From Cornus controversa (Eukaryota > Streptophyta > Magnoliopsida > Cornales > Cornaceae), in NCBI GenBank assembly GCA_026545225.1, contig CM048845.1:117803033-117867032 (forward strand): a DNA stretch of 64,000 nt, given 5' to 3'. This document shows, piece by piece, positions 1 to 10,363 of the stretch. Position numbers and translations under genes: made by a program. The notes beneath the pieces were generated by a model that worked only from the letters and a program-made list of their open reading frames with translations, ran no database searches and was not told where the DNA came from. Numbering within the stretch: the first letter of the stretch is position 1; each line of letters begins with the position of its first letter.

Positions 1-3000
1 AAGTATTTGGTCAATGAATGGAAGGGGGAAGTGATCTTTCCTTGTCGTAGAGTTGAGCTTTCTGTAATCAATGCAAACACGCCAACCTGTGGCAGTACGT
101 TGTGGGACAAGCTCTCCCATGGAGTTAGGGGCAATGGTAAGACCAGATTTCTTTGGAACCACTTGTGTCGGACTCACCCATGTGCTATCAGAAATTGGAT
201 AAATGATTCCTGCATCAAGTAACTTGACAACCTCTTTCTTTACCACCTCCTTCATGTTGGGGTTCAACCGCCTCTGAGCCTCTCTAGTTGGCTTACATCC
301 TTCTTCCAAATGGATTTTGTGCATGCAAATTGAGGGATCAATGCCCTTAAGATCAGCAACACTCCATCCAATTGCTTCCCGATGTTGGTATAAAACCTCT
401 ACTAAGCTCTTCTCTTGAATTTCTGTCAGATCAGAGGCAATTATAACAGGAAGAGTTTTCTGTGCCCCCAAGAATACATACTTCAATTTGTCAGGCAAAG
501 GCTTCAACTCTAATTCTGGAGGGGACTCCAATGAAGGCACTAAGGGAGTGCTAGAGAGAAAAGGTAATGGCTCAATTGGAATTCTCCATGGTGGAGTATT
601 CTGAATAGCATCCACTTCCAGCATAGCATGCACCTCTTCACACAAACCTTCATCATTAGTGTTTTCAAAGTCATAAAATGACTTACATACCTCCAGGGAG
701 TTTCGAGATATAGAGGATGAAACAAATTCCTCCACACATTCATCAATATCATCCATGGAGAACACATCACTCTGATCTGGAGGGTGTTGGATAGCATTGA
801 ACACATTAAGCTTGACATTCATGTTGCCAAAAGAAATATCCATGATCCCCGACCTACAATTTATGCAAGCATCAGCAGTAGCTAAGAAAGGTCGACCAAG
901 GATCACAGGAATGTGCCTCTTTGGATTGTGAACCGGCTCAGTGTCAAGTACAATGAAATCAACAGGAAAGTAGAACTTGTCCACTTTAATGAGCACATCT
1001 TCTATGATTCCTCGGGGTTGCTTTGTTGATCTGTCTGCAAATTGTAATACCACCGAGGTAGGCTTCAATTCTCCCAAGCCCAATTGTAAGTAAACTGAAT
1101 AGGGTAGCAAATTCACACTTGCACCCAAATCAAGAAGAGCTTTATCCACATGGTGCTCCCCAATAATGCATGAGATAGTTGGAGCACCAGGATCTTTGTA
1201 CTTGGGAGGAGTACACTGCTGAATTATTGAACTTACTTGTTGTGGCAGCATTACTTTCTTTGGCACATGGCTTTTAGAACGCCTTTTCTGAGTGCACAAG
1301 TCCTTCAAAAATTTTGCATAAGGAGGAATTTGCTTGATGGCATCAAGGAGTGGCAAATTAATCTTCACTTGGCGAAACACCTCCATCATGTCATGCAACT
1401 TGTCCCCTTGCTTCCCCAACTTAGATGCTTCAAGAAAACGTTGTGGGAAATGAGCCTTGGGCTCATAAGGAATTTCAGCACTTGGACTTGTGATCACTTT
1501 TTCTTCTTCTTTCTTCTCACCCACCTTATTGTCAATTATTTTCCCACTTCTCAAAGTGGTAATGGCTTGAACTTGCTCATGGTGTGGGTTGCTTGTGGAA
1601 GTTTGCATCCCTCTTGGATTAGCAATTGGTTGACTAGGGAGCTTCCCTTCTTCTCTTCTACTCAATGAAGTAGCAAGCTGTCCAAACTGAGATTCCAGTT
1701 TGGCAATAGATTGAGAATGCGAATGCACTAGCTGAACTGTAGATTGTACTGTTGCTGCAGTAGCTTGCACTGTCTCTATAAGAGAATCAAGCTTGTCAAA
1801 TTTAGACAAGGTAAGAGTCAGCTTGTCTTCAATAGCAGAAATTCTTTGGGCCATAGGACTTTGTGTTTGATATTGCTGTTGAGGCACAAAAGTCCTAGGT
1901 TGATATGATGGTTGCATTGCTGCCCCTTGGTTACTGTAAGAAAAACCAGGATGATTCCTCCATGTGGGATTGTAAGTATTACCTCGTGGAGGATTCATTG
2001 GTCCAGTGAAAGTAGCTTGAACTTGCTCATGTTGAATATCAGAAAATTGCCCCATTGAAGGACAATTGCTCACATTATGCATAGGACTAGAGCAGAATTC
2101 ACACGGGCCTAGCAATGAAGAATTTGAAGCAGAAGGAGTTTGATTGGCAGCCATAATTGCTGCTACCTTCTGTGCAATTAAATCAATATCAGTTGGCATA
2201 GCTTCTGAAGCACCAACCTCAAAAATCCCATCAGTCTTCCTGGTAGTGGCAGGTCTGCTAGAACGAGTAGAGGACACATGTTGTAGAGAGTTGTCACTAA
2301 GATTTTCAAATAAGGTCCATGCCTCTTCTTCACTCTTCAACATAAAAGTACCTCCACATGACGCATCAACCATCTGTCTGTTGGCTTCTGTGAGCCCTTC
2401 ATGAAAACTCTGCACTAGTTGCCACTTAGGAACTTGATGATGGGGACACTTCCTAAGAAGGTCCTTGAATCTTTCCCATGTCTCATAAAATTGTTCCCCC
2501 TCATGTTGGGAGAAACCAGTGATAGCACGTCTGAACTGATTGGTCTTCCCTATCGGAAAATACTTCTTGAGAAACTCATGTTGCATCTGAGTCCAAGTCG
2601 TGATAGAACCAGCCGGTAGAGAGTTGAACCAATACTTTGCTTTGTCTTTCAAAGAGAATGGAAAAAGTCTCATTCTGAAAGCATCTTCAGAGAAGTTGTG
2701 AATTTTTGTAGTTGAGCACACTTCAATGAAGTCATCCAGATGCTTGTAAGGGTCTTCTTGAGTCAGCCCAAAATAAGATGGTAGCATCTGAATAATGCTG
2801 GACTTGATCTCATAATTCTGTGCTGTGACATTGGGCAATTGAAAACCTGCTGGCGAGGTATATGTCTCAGGAACATAGTAGTCCCTAAGCAATCTAGCTC
2901 TTTCTCCATCAGCATTAGGAACAAGGTTATTATTCCTCTCTTCTGCCATGTCTTCAATTATTTCTTCCTCTTGCACACTGGTGTCAACAGGGATGTTCCT

Positions 3001-3075
3001 CTGTTGTCTAAGAGTACGTTCAGGCTCAGGATCAAGAGGTATCAAAGGATCAGCCACAGAACGACGACCTTGCAT
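1..3075 (-). CDS. Athila A gag-protease-reverse transcriptase polyprotein (partial)
   Basis: The start codon is at 3075-3073, matching the gag start of element B (MQGRRSV). I see no stop in this frame for 1025 codons to position 1. Order: gag domain about residues 125-235 (KAKYWFNSLP), CCHC zinc knuckle about 325-338 (CEFC..H....C), a coiled and basic linker, retropepsin with DLGASVN at about residue 649, and the start of RT (VSPTQVVPKKSG, WRVCIDYRKLN) at the edge. Gag packages the RNA, PR matures the polyprotein, RT copies it. PR has DLG where most retropepsins have DSG or DTG; I recall DLG as usual in this clade. An intact frame implies a young copy that may still supply functions in trans. 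RNase H and INT are not visible. Confidence 0.85.
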   Translation of the reverse strand, partial: MQGRRSVADPLIPLDPEPERTLRQQRNIPVDTSVQEEEIIEDMAEERNNNLVPNADGERARLLRDYYVPETYTSPAGFQLPNVTAQNYEIKSSIIQMLPSYFGLTQEDPYKHLDDFIEVCSTTKIHNFSEDAFRMRLFPFSLKDKAKYWFNSLPAGSITTWTQMQHEFLKKYFPIGKTNQFRRAITGFSQHEGEQFYETWERFKDLLRKCPHHQVPKWQLVQSFHEGLTEANRQMVDASCGGTFMLKSEEEAWTLFENLSDNSLQHVSSTRSSRPATTRKTDGIFEVGASEAMPTDIDLIAQKVAAIMAANQTPSASNSSLLGPCEFCSSPMHNVSNCPSMGQFSDIQHEQVQATFTGPMNPPRGNTYNPTWRNHPGFSYSNQGAAMQPSYQPRTFVPQQQYQTQSPMAQRISAIEDKLTLTLSKFDKLDSLIETVQATAATVQSTVQLVHSHSQSIAKLESQFGQLATSLSRREEGKLPSQPIANPRGMQTSTSNPHHEQVQAITTLRSGKIIDNKVGEKKEEEKVITSPSAEIPYEPKAHFPQRFLEASKLGKQGDKLHDMMEVFRQVKINLPLLDAIKQIPPYAKFLKDLCTQKRRSKSHVPKKVMLPQQVSSIIQQCTPPKYKDPGAPTISCIIGEHHVDKALLDLGASVNLLPYSVYLQLGLGELKPTSVVLQFADRSTKQPRGIIEDVLIKVDKFYFPVDFIVLDTEPVHNPKRHIPVILGRPFLATADACINCRSGIMDISFGNMNVKLNVFNAIQHPPDQSDVFSMDDIDECVEEFVSSSISRNSLEVCKSFYDFENTNDEGLCEEVHAMLEVDAIQNTPPWRIPIEPLPFLSSTPLVPSLESPPELELKPLPDKLKYVFLGAQKTLPVIIASDLTEIQEKSLVEVLYQHREAIGWSVADLKGIDPSICMHKIHLEEGCKPTREAQRRLNPNMKEVVKKEVVKLLDAGIIYPISDSTWVSPTQVVPKKSGLTIAPNSMGELVPQRTATGWRVCIDYRKLNSTTRKDHFPLPFIDQIL

Positions 3076-3196
3076 ATATTACCAAAAGCACCTGAAAAGA
3101 AAACAAAAACAAGAATAAAAATAAAATATAAAAATTTCTTAAACTAAAAATCCAATTAAAACTAATTCTGTAAAATCCAATCAATCAAATAGATAA

Positions 3197-3214
3197 TCCC
3201 CGGCAACGGCGCCA
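3197..3214 (-). other. Primer binding site (tRNA-Asp) of element A
   Basis: Reading the minus strand gives TGGCGCCGTTGCCGGGGA, the exact complement of the plant tRNA-Asp 3' end including CCA. It lies 5 bp inside the LTR end. It primes minus-strand cDNA synthesis and fixes the element's orientation. tRNA-Asp priming is common in the Athila and Tat lineages. Confidence 0.9.
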
Positions 3215-3219
3215 AAAAT

Positions 3220-4727
3220 TGATTCGTGTGTGAGTGTGACTCAAAAAGTATACCAATTAAAATTTTCCACACTTCGCAATAGAACGAATTCTTTGCAGAA
3301 TAGGGCTATCGAAAGGAATGGGTATCGTACCTCAGGGATTATGTTCTGACGAGTTGGAACACAGAACTAATTCTAATTAAATTTATAAGAAAAGAATTCT
3401 GATTTTTAACTAATTAAAAAGATAAAATAAAATAAATCAAAGGTAAACAGATAATGAAGATAATAAGAGAGAAACCTAGGGTGTTTGACTTCACCACTAA
3501 CTCCACAATCAATGGTCAATTGAATCAACTATAGGGGAATTACATCATGCATAAGTGGTGTCGGTGGCTACAAGCACACCTTCATCCGTCAAGAAGATAA
3601 CATATGATTAAGGCTAAGCCATGGACTATCTTCGATTGGCATGGGCCATCTGCCTAACTACTCTAATCTAGGGTGCAGTATGGTTCATCTTCTCTAGGCA
3701 TAATCCATCAAAGCTCATAATAATATATTCAGTGATTACCATTATGTAATAATCTCTCTCATGATCACAGAAAATAAAAGAGATTGAGTTCAATAACAAC
3801 AACTAAATATCTAAGACAAGATAAGAAATCATTGAGATTGAATTTACAAGACTTTTATTGCTCAATTCATTAATAAGAATCCTCACAATTACACAATCTA
3901 TGCATGTATATAAAGGTCCCCAATAATTAAAACAATCAAACCATTGATGCTTTGTTAGGGCTACATCAAAACCCTAGTGGATGAACTAGCCGCTCATGGT
4001 AGAAGAAGAAGCTTCAACTGTTGAGGAAGAAGACATCATCTTTCTGAATTACGCGTATGACTTTGTTCTCCAATGGCTCTGCAATATGTTCTGTTCTCTT
4101 TTCAGCCCTCTCAGACTCTCCAATCTCTGTGTAAGCTCTCACAATTCAGCCTCCAAGTCTTCCTTTTATTCCCCAAGAGAATTCACCAAAGTCCTAATCC
4201 AATTAGGAATTAATTAGGGTTTCCCGCAGCACTAATCAGGTGGGTTTTTCCTGCTGACTTCGGCCCAACTTTTGACCCACTAGAAGTCCGATTTACGGAA
4301 TTTTCGTGAAATACAAAAGTGTGCAGAATCAAATTTCGTTCAACCCTACGCGGAAATAATGTCGATTTGAGGCTCGGAAATAAGCCTTCTGGTCCGTTTT
4401 CCAAAACGGGATTAAGACTGCATTATGCGCAGATTTGGGCTTCAGGCCCGAAACCTTCTTAAGCAGCTGTAATTCTCTTGGACCTCTTTCTTGGGCTGAT
4501 TTGAGTTGAAATAAATGGTTGAGTGAATCTCCTTGATGTAGGCTTCATCTCACCATCTTGGATGTCTTCTTTAAAAGCCCAAAAGCTTGGTTTTAACTGA
4601 AATACTCATTAAGGCCCTGAAAATACAGAAAACACTAAAACAAAGTAAAATCACAAAATAATCTATCACTAAGAGAATAAAATACATAAGTTAAGAGGCT
4701 AGAATGCGTAACATTCAACGCCTATCA
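3220..4727 (-). repeat. 5' LTR of Athila element A (1508 bp)
   Basis: Plus-strand termini are TGATTCG at 3220 and CCTATCA at 4727, so on the element's strand it runs TGATAGGCG...CGAATCA. It aligns end to end with the 3' LTR of element B at 14110-15621 in the opposite orientation, with almost the same length (1508 against 1512 bp). It is non-coding; small ORFs within it are chance. Confidence 0.92.
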
Positions 4728-4989
4728 CTAGGTTTCTCTCCTATTATCTTCACTATCTTGTTTACTTTGATTTATTTTTTTTTATCTTTTTAATTAGTTT
4801 AAAAAATCAGAATTCTTTTCTTATAAATTTAATTATAATTAATTCTGTGTTCCAACTCATCAGACCATAATCCCTGAGGTACGATACCCCTTCCTTTCGA
4901 TAGCCCTATTCCGCAAGGAATTCGTTCTATTGCGAAGTGTGAAAATTTTTAATTGGTATACTTTTTGAGTCACACTCACACACGAATCA
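4728..4989 (+). repeat. 3' portion of the 5' LTR of element B
   Basis: These 262 bp align with 15360-15621, the last part of B's 3' LTR, with about five mismatches, and end CGAATCA just before the PBS. The missing upstream ~1250 bp should lie to the left of element A, which is inserted at the CTAGG site (equivalent to 15360-15364). Confidence 0.9.
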
Positions 4990-4994
4990 ATTTT

Positions 4995-5012
4995 TGGCGC
5001 CGTTGCCGAGGA
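4995..5012 (+). other. Primer binding site (tRNA-Asp) of element B
   Basis: TGGCGCCGTTGCCGAGGA, 5 bp after the LTR end. It has one mismatch (A for G near the 3' end) to the perfect tRNA-Asp complement in element A. Confidence 0.88.
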
Positions 5013-5133
5013 TTATCTATTTGATTGATTGGATTTTACAGAATTAGTTTTAATTGGATTTTTAGTTTAGGAAATTTTTATATTTTATTTTTAATTTTGT
5101 TTTTGTTTTCTTTTCAGGTGCTTTTGGTAATAT

Positions 5134-6371
5134 ATGCAAGGTCGTCGTTCTGTGGCTGATCCTTTGATACCTCTTGATCCTGAGCCTGAACGTACCCTTA
5201 GACAACAGAGGAACATTCCTGTTGACACTATTGTGCAAGAGGAAGAATTAATTGAAGACATGGCAGAAGAGAGGAATAACAACCTTGTTCCTAATGCTGA
5301 TGGAGAAAGAGCTAGACTGCTGAGGGACTACTATGTTCCTGAGACATATACCTCGCCAGCAGGTTTTCAACTGCCTAATGTCACAGCACAGAATTATGAG
5401 ATCAAGTCCAGCATTATTCAGATGCTACCATCTTATTTTGGGCTGACTCAAGAAGACCCTTACAAGCATCTGGATGACTTCATTGAAGTATGCTCAACTA
5501 CAAAAATTCACAACTTCTTTGAAGATGCTTTCAGAATGAGACTTTTTCCATTCTCTCTGAAAGACAAAGCAAAGTATTGGTTTAACTCCCTACCGGCTGG
5601 TTCTATCACGACTTGGACTCAGATGCAACATGAGTTTCTCAAGAAGTATTTTTCGATAGGAAAGACCAATCAATTCAGACGTGCTATCTCTGGTTTCTCC
5701 CAACATAAGGGGGAACAATTCTATGAGACATGGGAAAGATTCAAGGACCTTCTTAGGAAGTGTCCCCATCATCAAGTTCCTAAGTGGCAACTAGTGCAGA
5801 GTTTTCATGAAGGGCTCACAGAAGCCAACAGACAGATGGTTGATGCGTCCTGTGGAGGTACTTTTATGTTGAAGAGTGAAGAAGAGGCATGGACCTTATT
5901 TGAAAATTTTAGTGACAACTCTCTACAACATGTGTCCTCTACTCGTTCTAGCAGACCTGCCACTACAAGGAAGACTGATGGGATTTTTGAGGTTGGTGCT
6001 TCAGAAGCTATACCAACTGATATTGATTTAATTGCACAGAAGGTGGCAGCAATCATGGCTGCCAATCAAACTCCTTCTGCTTCAAATTCTTCATTGCTAG
6101 GCCCTTGTGAATTTTGCTCTAGTCCTATGCATAACATGAGCAATTGTCCTTCGGTGGGGCAATTTTCTGATATTCAACATGAGCAAGTTCAAGCTACTTT
6201 CACTGGACCAATGAATCCTCCACGAGGTAATACTTACAATCCCACATGGAGGAATCATCCTGGTTTTTCTTACAGTAACCAAGGGGCAGCAATGCAACCA
6301 TCATATCAACCTAGGACTTTTGTGCCTCAACAGCAATATCAAACACAAAGTCCTATGACCCAAAGAATTTC
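5134..6371 (+). pseudogene. Athila B gag, split by a solo LTR
   Basis: The frame opens at ATG 5134 and is gag-like for about 412 codons. The capsid-type Retrotrans_gag domain lies at about residues 125-235 (DPYKHLDDF, KAKYWFNSLP, YETWERFKDLL). A CCHC knuckle follows, with C325, C328, H333 and C338. At 6372 the frame enters an antisense solo LTR, so the last ~61 codons of the open frame to 6555 are LTR sequence, not gag. The protein closely matches A's gag. Product if made: capsid/nucleocapsid lacking the C-terminal linker. Gag resumes after the insertion at 7802. Confidence 0.88.
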
Positions 6372-7801
6372 TGATTCGTGTGTGAGTGTGACTCAAAAAG
6401 TATATCAATTAAAATTTCTACACTTCGCAATAGAACGAATTCCTTGCAAAATAGGTCTATCGAAAGGAATGGGTATCGAACCTCAAGGACTGTGGTCTGA
6501 CTGTGTTGGATATAAGGAATTAATTCTAATTAAATTTAATTGGAAAGAGTGCTGATTTTTATATCTAAATTATCTAATGAAGCAATTGAACAAAAGCAAG
6601 AAAAACTAAGGAGTGTAGAGAATATAAGATAAGCCTAGGGTAATTGATTTCACCACTAACTTCACAATCAATGGTCAATTGAACTAACTATGGGGCATCA
6701 TATCATGCATAAGTGGTGTCGGTGGCTACAAGCTCACCTCCATCCGTCAAGAAGATAACATATGATTAAGGCTAAGTCATGGACTATCTTCGATTGGCAT
6801 GGGCCATCTGCCTAACTACTCTAATCTAAGGTGCAGTATGGTTCATCTTCTCTAGGCATAATCCATCAAAGCTTTAATGATATATTAAGTGAAAACCATT
6901 GTGTAATAATCACTCTCATGATCACAGAAAATAAGAGGGACGAGTTCAATAACAACAATCAAGTATCTAAGACAAGATAAGAAATCATTGAAACTGAATT
7001 TATAAGACTTTTATTGCTCAATTCTATAAGAATCCTCTAAATTACACAATCTATGAATGAATACAAAAATCCCCAATAATTAGAACAATCAAACCAGTGA
7101 TGTTTAGTTAGGGCTCCATCAGAACCCTGGTGGCTGAACTAGCCGCTCATGATACGCCTTGTTCTCCAATGATTCTCTATTCCAAAAGCTCTTCAAAGCT
7201 GCTGCCAAGCCTCCTCAATACAGCCCCAATTTGTCACTTTAAATAGCCAAGAGAATATATCAAAGTCCTAATCCAATTAGGAATTAATTAGGTTTTCCCG
7301 CAGCACTAATCAGGTGGGTTTTTCCTGCTGACTTCGGCCCAACTTTTGACCCACTAAAAGTCCGATTTACGGAATTTTTGTGAAATACAAAAGTGTGTAG
7401 AATCAAATTTCGTTCAACCCTATGCGAGAATTATGTCGATTTGAGGCTCAGAAATAAGACTTCTGGTCTGTTTTCCAAAACGGGATTAAGACTGCATTAT
7501 GCGCAGATTTAGGCTTCAGGCCCGAAACCTTCTTAAGCAGTTGTAATTCTCTTGGACCTCTTTCTTGGGCTGATTTGAGTTAAAATATAGAGTTCAATGG
7601 ATCCCTTTGATGTAGGCTTCATCTAACCATCTTGCGTGTCATCTTTAAAAGTCCAAAATCACGGTTTTAACTGAAATAATCATTAAGGCCCTGAAATTAC
7701 AGAAAACACTAAAACAAAGTAAAATCACAAAATAATCTATCACTAAGAGAATAAAATATATAAATTAAGAGGTTAGAATGCGTAACATTCGATACCGATC
7801 A
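6372..7801 (-). repeat. Solo Athila LTR inserted in gag of element B
   Basis: A 1430-bp LTR of the same family as those at 3220-4727 and 14110-15621, in minus orientation, with TG..CA ends (TGATTCG at 6372, CCGATCA at 7801). It is flanked by a perfect 5-bp duplication ATTTC (6367-6371 and 7802-7806). No internal element sequence is present, so it is a solo LTR from LTR-LTR recombination after an insertion. Removing it restores continuity with the sequence order seen in element A. ATG at 7778 inside it happens to be in frame with downstream pol. Confidence 0.93.
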
Positions 7802-10363
7802 ATTTCTGCTATTGAAGACAAGCTGACACTTACCTTGTCTAAATTTGACAAGCTTGATTCTCTCATAGAGACAGTGCAAGCTACTGCAGCAACAGTACAA
7901 TCTACAGTTCAGCTAGTGCACTCGCATTCTCAATCCATTGCCAAACTGGAATCTCAGTTTGGACAGCTTGCTACTTCACTATGCAAAAGAGAAGAAGGGA
8001 AGCTCCCTAGTCAACCAATTGCTAATCCAAGAGAGATGCAAGCTTCCACAAGCAACCCACACCATGAGCAAGTTCAAGCCATTACCACTTTAAGAAGTGG
8101 GAAAATAATTGACAATAAGGTGGGTGAGAAGAAAGAAGAAGAAAAAGTGACCACAAGTCCAAGTGCTGAAATTCCTTATGAGCCCAAGGCTCCTTTCTCA
8201 CAACATTTTCTTGAAGCATCTAAATTGGGGAAGCAAGGGGACAAGCTGCATGACATGATGGAGGTGTTTCGCCAAGTGAAGATTAATTTGCCACTCCTTG
8301 ATGCCATCAAGCAAATTCCTCCTTATGCAAAATTTTTGAAGGACTTGTGCACTCAGAAAAGGCGTTCTAAAAGCCATGTGCCAAATAAAGTAATGCTGCC
8401 ACAACAAGTAAGTTCAATAATTCAGCAGTGTACTCCTCCCAAGTACAAAGATCCTGGTGCTCCAACTATCTCATGTATTACTGGGGAGCACTATGTGGAT
8501 AAAGCTCTTCTTGATTTGGGTGCAAGTGTGAATTTGCTACCCTATTCAGTTTACTTACAATTGGGCTTGGGAGAATTGAAGCCTACCTCAGTGGTATTAC
8601 AATTTGCAGACAGATCAACAAAGCAACCCCGAGGAATCATAGAAGATGTGCTCATTAAAGTGGACAAGTTCTACTTTCCTGTTGATTTCATTGTACTTGA
8701 CACTGAGCCAGTTCACAATCCGAAGAGGCACATTCCTGTGATCCTTGGTCGACCTTTCTTAGCTACTGCTGATGCTTGCATAATTTGTAGGTCGGGGATC
8801 ATGGATATTTCATTTGGCAATATGAAGGTTAAACTTAATATTTTCAATGCTGTTGAGAATCCTCCAGATCAGACTGATGTTTTCTTCATGGACTCTGAAG
8901 ATGTGATTGAATCTACAAATGAAATAAGGGTGCAAGAAGAACAGAAGGAAAAGAAGGTGTTTGAAGATCAAATTTCTACCATGATGGTAACTTCTGTATG
9001 CACTACACTTTTTAAAACACTTCAGAGGGAGAAATTGTTTGGAGTTTCCGACAACTCTATACCATGGTATGCAGATATTGTGAACTATTTAGCCACGGGA
9101 AAAGTGCCAAGAGACTGGACCAAGCGAGAACGTGATCGATTCTTCTCTAAAGTTCATCATTACTTTTGGGAGGATCCAGAGTTATTTAAATATTGTCCAG
9201 ATCAGATTATTCGGCGATGTGTCCCAGACCATGAGTTTCAAGATATTCTCAAGTTCTGCCATTCATTGGCATGTGGAGGCCACTTCAGTGCAAGAAAGAC
9301 AGCAACAAAGGTACTTCAATGTGGATTCTTTTGGCCTTCTCTGTTTCACAATGCATATGTTTTCTGTAAGACTTGTGATCGGTGCCAAAGATTGGGTTCA
9401 ATGTCGAGGCGTGATATGATGCCAATGAGCCACATTCTGGTGATGAAGATTTTTGATGTTTGGGGAATTGATTTTATGGGACCCTTTCCACCTTCTTTTG
9501 GCTACGAATATATTCTGGTTGGAGTGGATTATGTCTCCAAGTGGGTGGAGGCCATTGCAACTCGAACCAATGATCACAAGGTGGTAATCAAATTCATGCA
9601 TGAGAATATTCTAAGTCGATTTGGAATTTCTCGAGCCTTGATCAACGATGGTGGTACTCACTTTTGCAATAAATTCTTGAGAGATTTGCTTGCTAAATAT
9701 TCAGTGACACATAAGGTGGCGACACCTTATCATCCTCAGACAAGTGGGCAAGTAGAGCTGTCCAATTGAGAAATTAAGCATGTTCTCGAGAAGACAGTGA
9801 GACCGGATAGAAGAGATTGGTCATTGCGACTGAGTGAAGCACTATGGGCGTATCGGACTGCTTACAAGACCCCTATCGGTATGTCACCATATCGGTTGGT
9901 GTATGGGAAAGCATGTCATCTTCCAATAGAGATTGAGCACAAGGCACTTTGGGCAATTCGAAAATTCAATTTCGATGCAAAAAGAGCTGGGGAAGAGAGG
10001 AAGTTGCAATTGAATGAATTAGAAGAGTTTAGACGTGATGTTTATGAAAGTTCACGAATTTACAAAGAGAGGACGAAAGCATTTCATGATCGACATATCT
10101 CACGAAAGTCCTTCTCTCCAGGTGATAAAGTGTGGCTCTTCAATTCCAAGCTTCGGTTGTTTCCCGGAAAATTGCGTTCAAGGTGGGATGGACCATTCCA
10201 AGTGATTTCAATTTTTCCTCATGGTGCCGTGGAAATTCGAAGCTTTCGAGATAACACTTTGATGAAAGTTAATGGCCAAAGGTTGAAGCATTGTGTGGAA
10301 GGATGTGTGCCAAGAAGAGACGTAGAGTCCGTCGACTTGACGGATCCCGTCTATCCGACTTAA
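7802..10363 (+). pseudogene. Athila B gag tail-protease-integrase, RT/RNase H deleted
   Basis: One frame runs from 7802 to TAA 10361, broken only by TGA at 9767-9769. Order: gag tail and linker, retropepsin (DLGASVN at 8513), a short spacer, then directly the pre-integrase zone ([14 protein letters not shown]), the HHCC zinc finger (H..H, CKTCDRC), and the integrase core with D at 9470, D at 9647 and E at 9755. The last two acids are spaced DD35E. After the stop the frame continues through the INT C-terminus ([10 protein letters not shown], a GPF-type module). No RT (YxDD) or RNase H is present, yet PR and INT share one frame. The stop is four codons after the catalytic Glu. This copy cannot reverse-transcribe by itself; trans-mobilisation by an A-like element is possible. 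Confidence 0.9.

Larger units (their letters stand above)
1..4727 (-). mobile_element. Athila-type Ty3/gypsy retrotransposon A, 5' part
   Basis: Minus-strand element that runs off the left edge. In its own direction it shows a 5' LTR (4727 to 3220), a tRNA-Asp primer site, a short leader and an open gag-PR-RT frame. The LTR ends are TG..CA. Its outer end at 4727 abuts the 3' portion of another Athila LTR at 4728, so A appears inserted into element B's 5' LTR. CTAGG at 4728-4732 would be one copy of the 5-bp target duplication. The Athila assignment is inferred from the gag and PR type, the tRNA-Asp primer site and the close match to B, which carries an env-like ORF. The rest of pol, any env-like ORF and the 3' LTR lie outside the window. 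Confidence 0.9.

Noticed and set aside
6372-6555. C-terminal 61 residues of the open gag frame
   Set aside because: They are the reverse strand of the inserted LTR, so not gag sequence.
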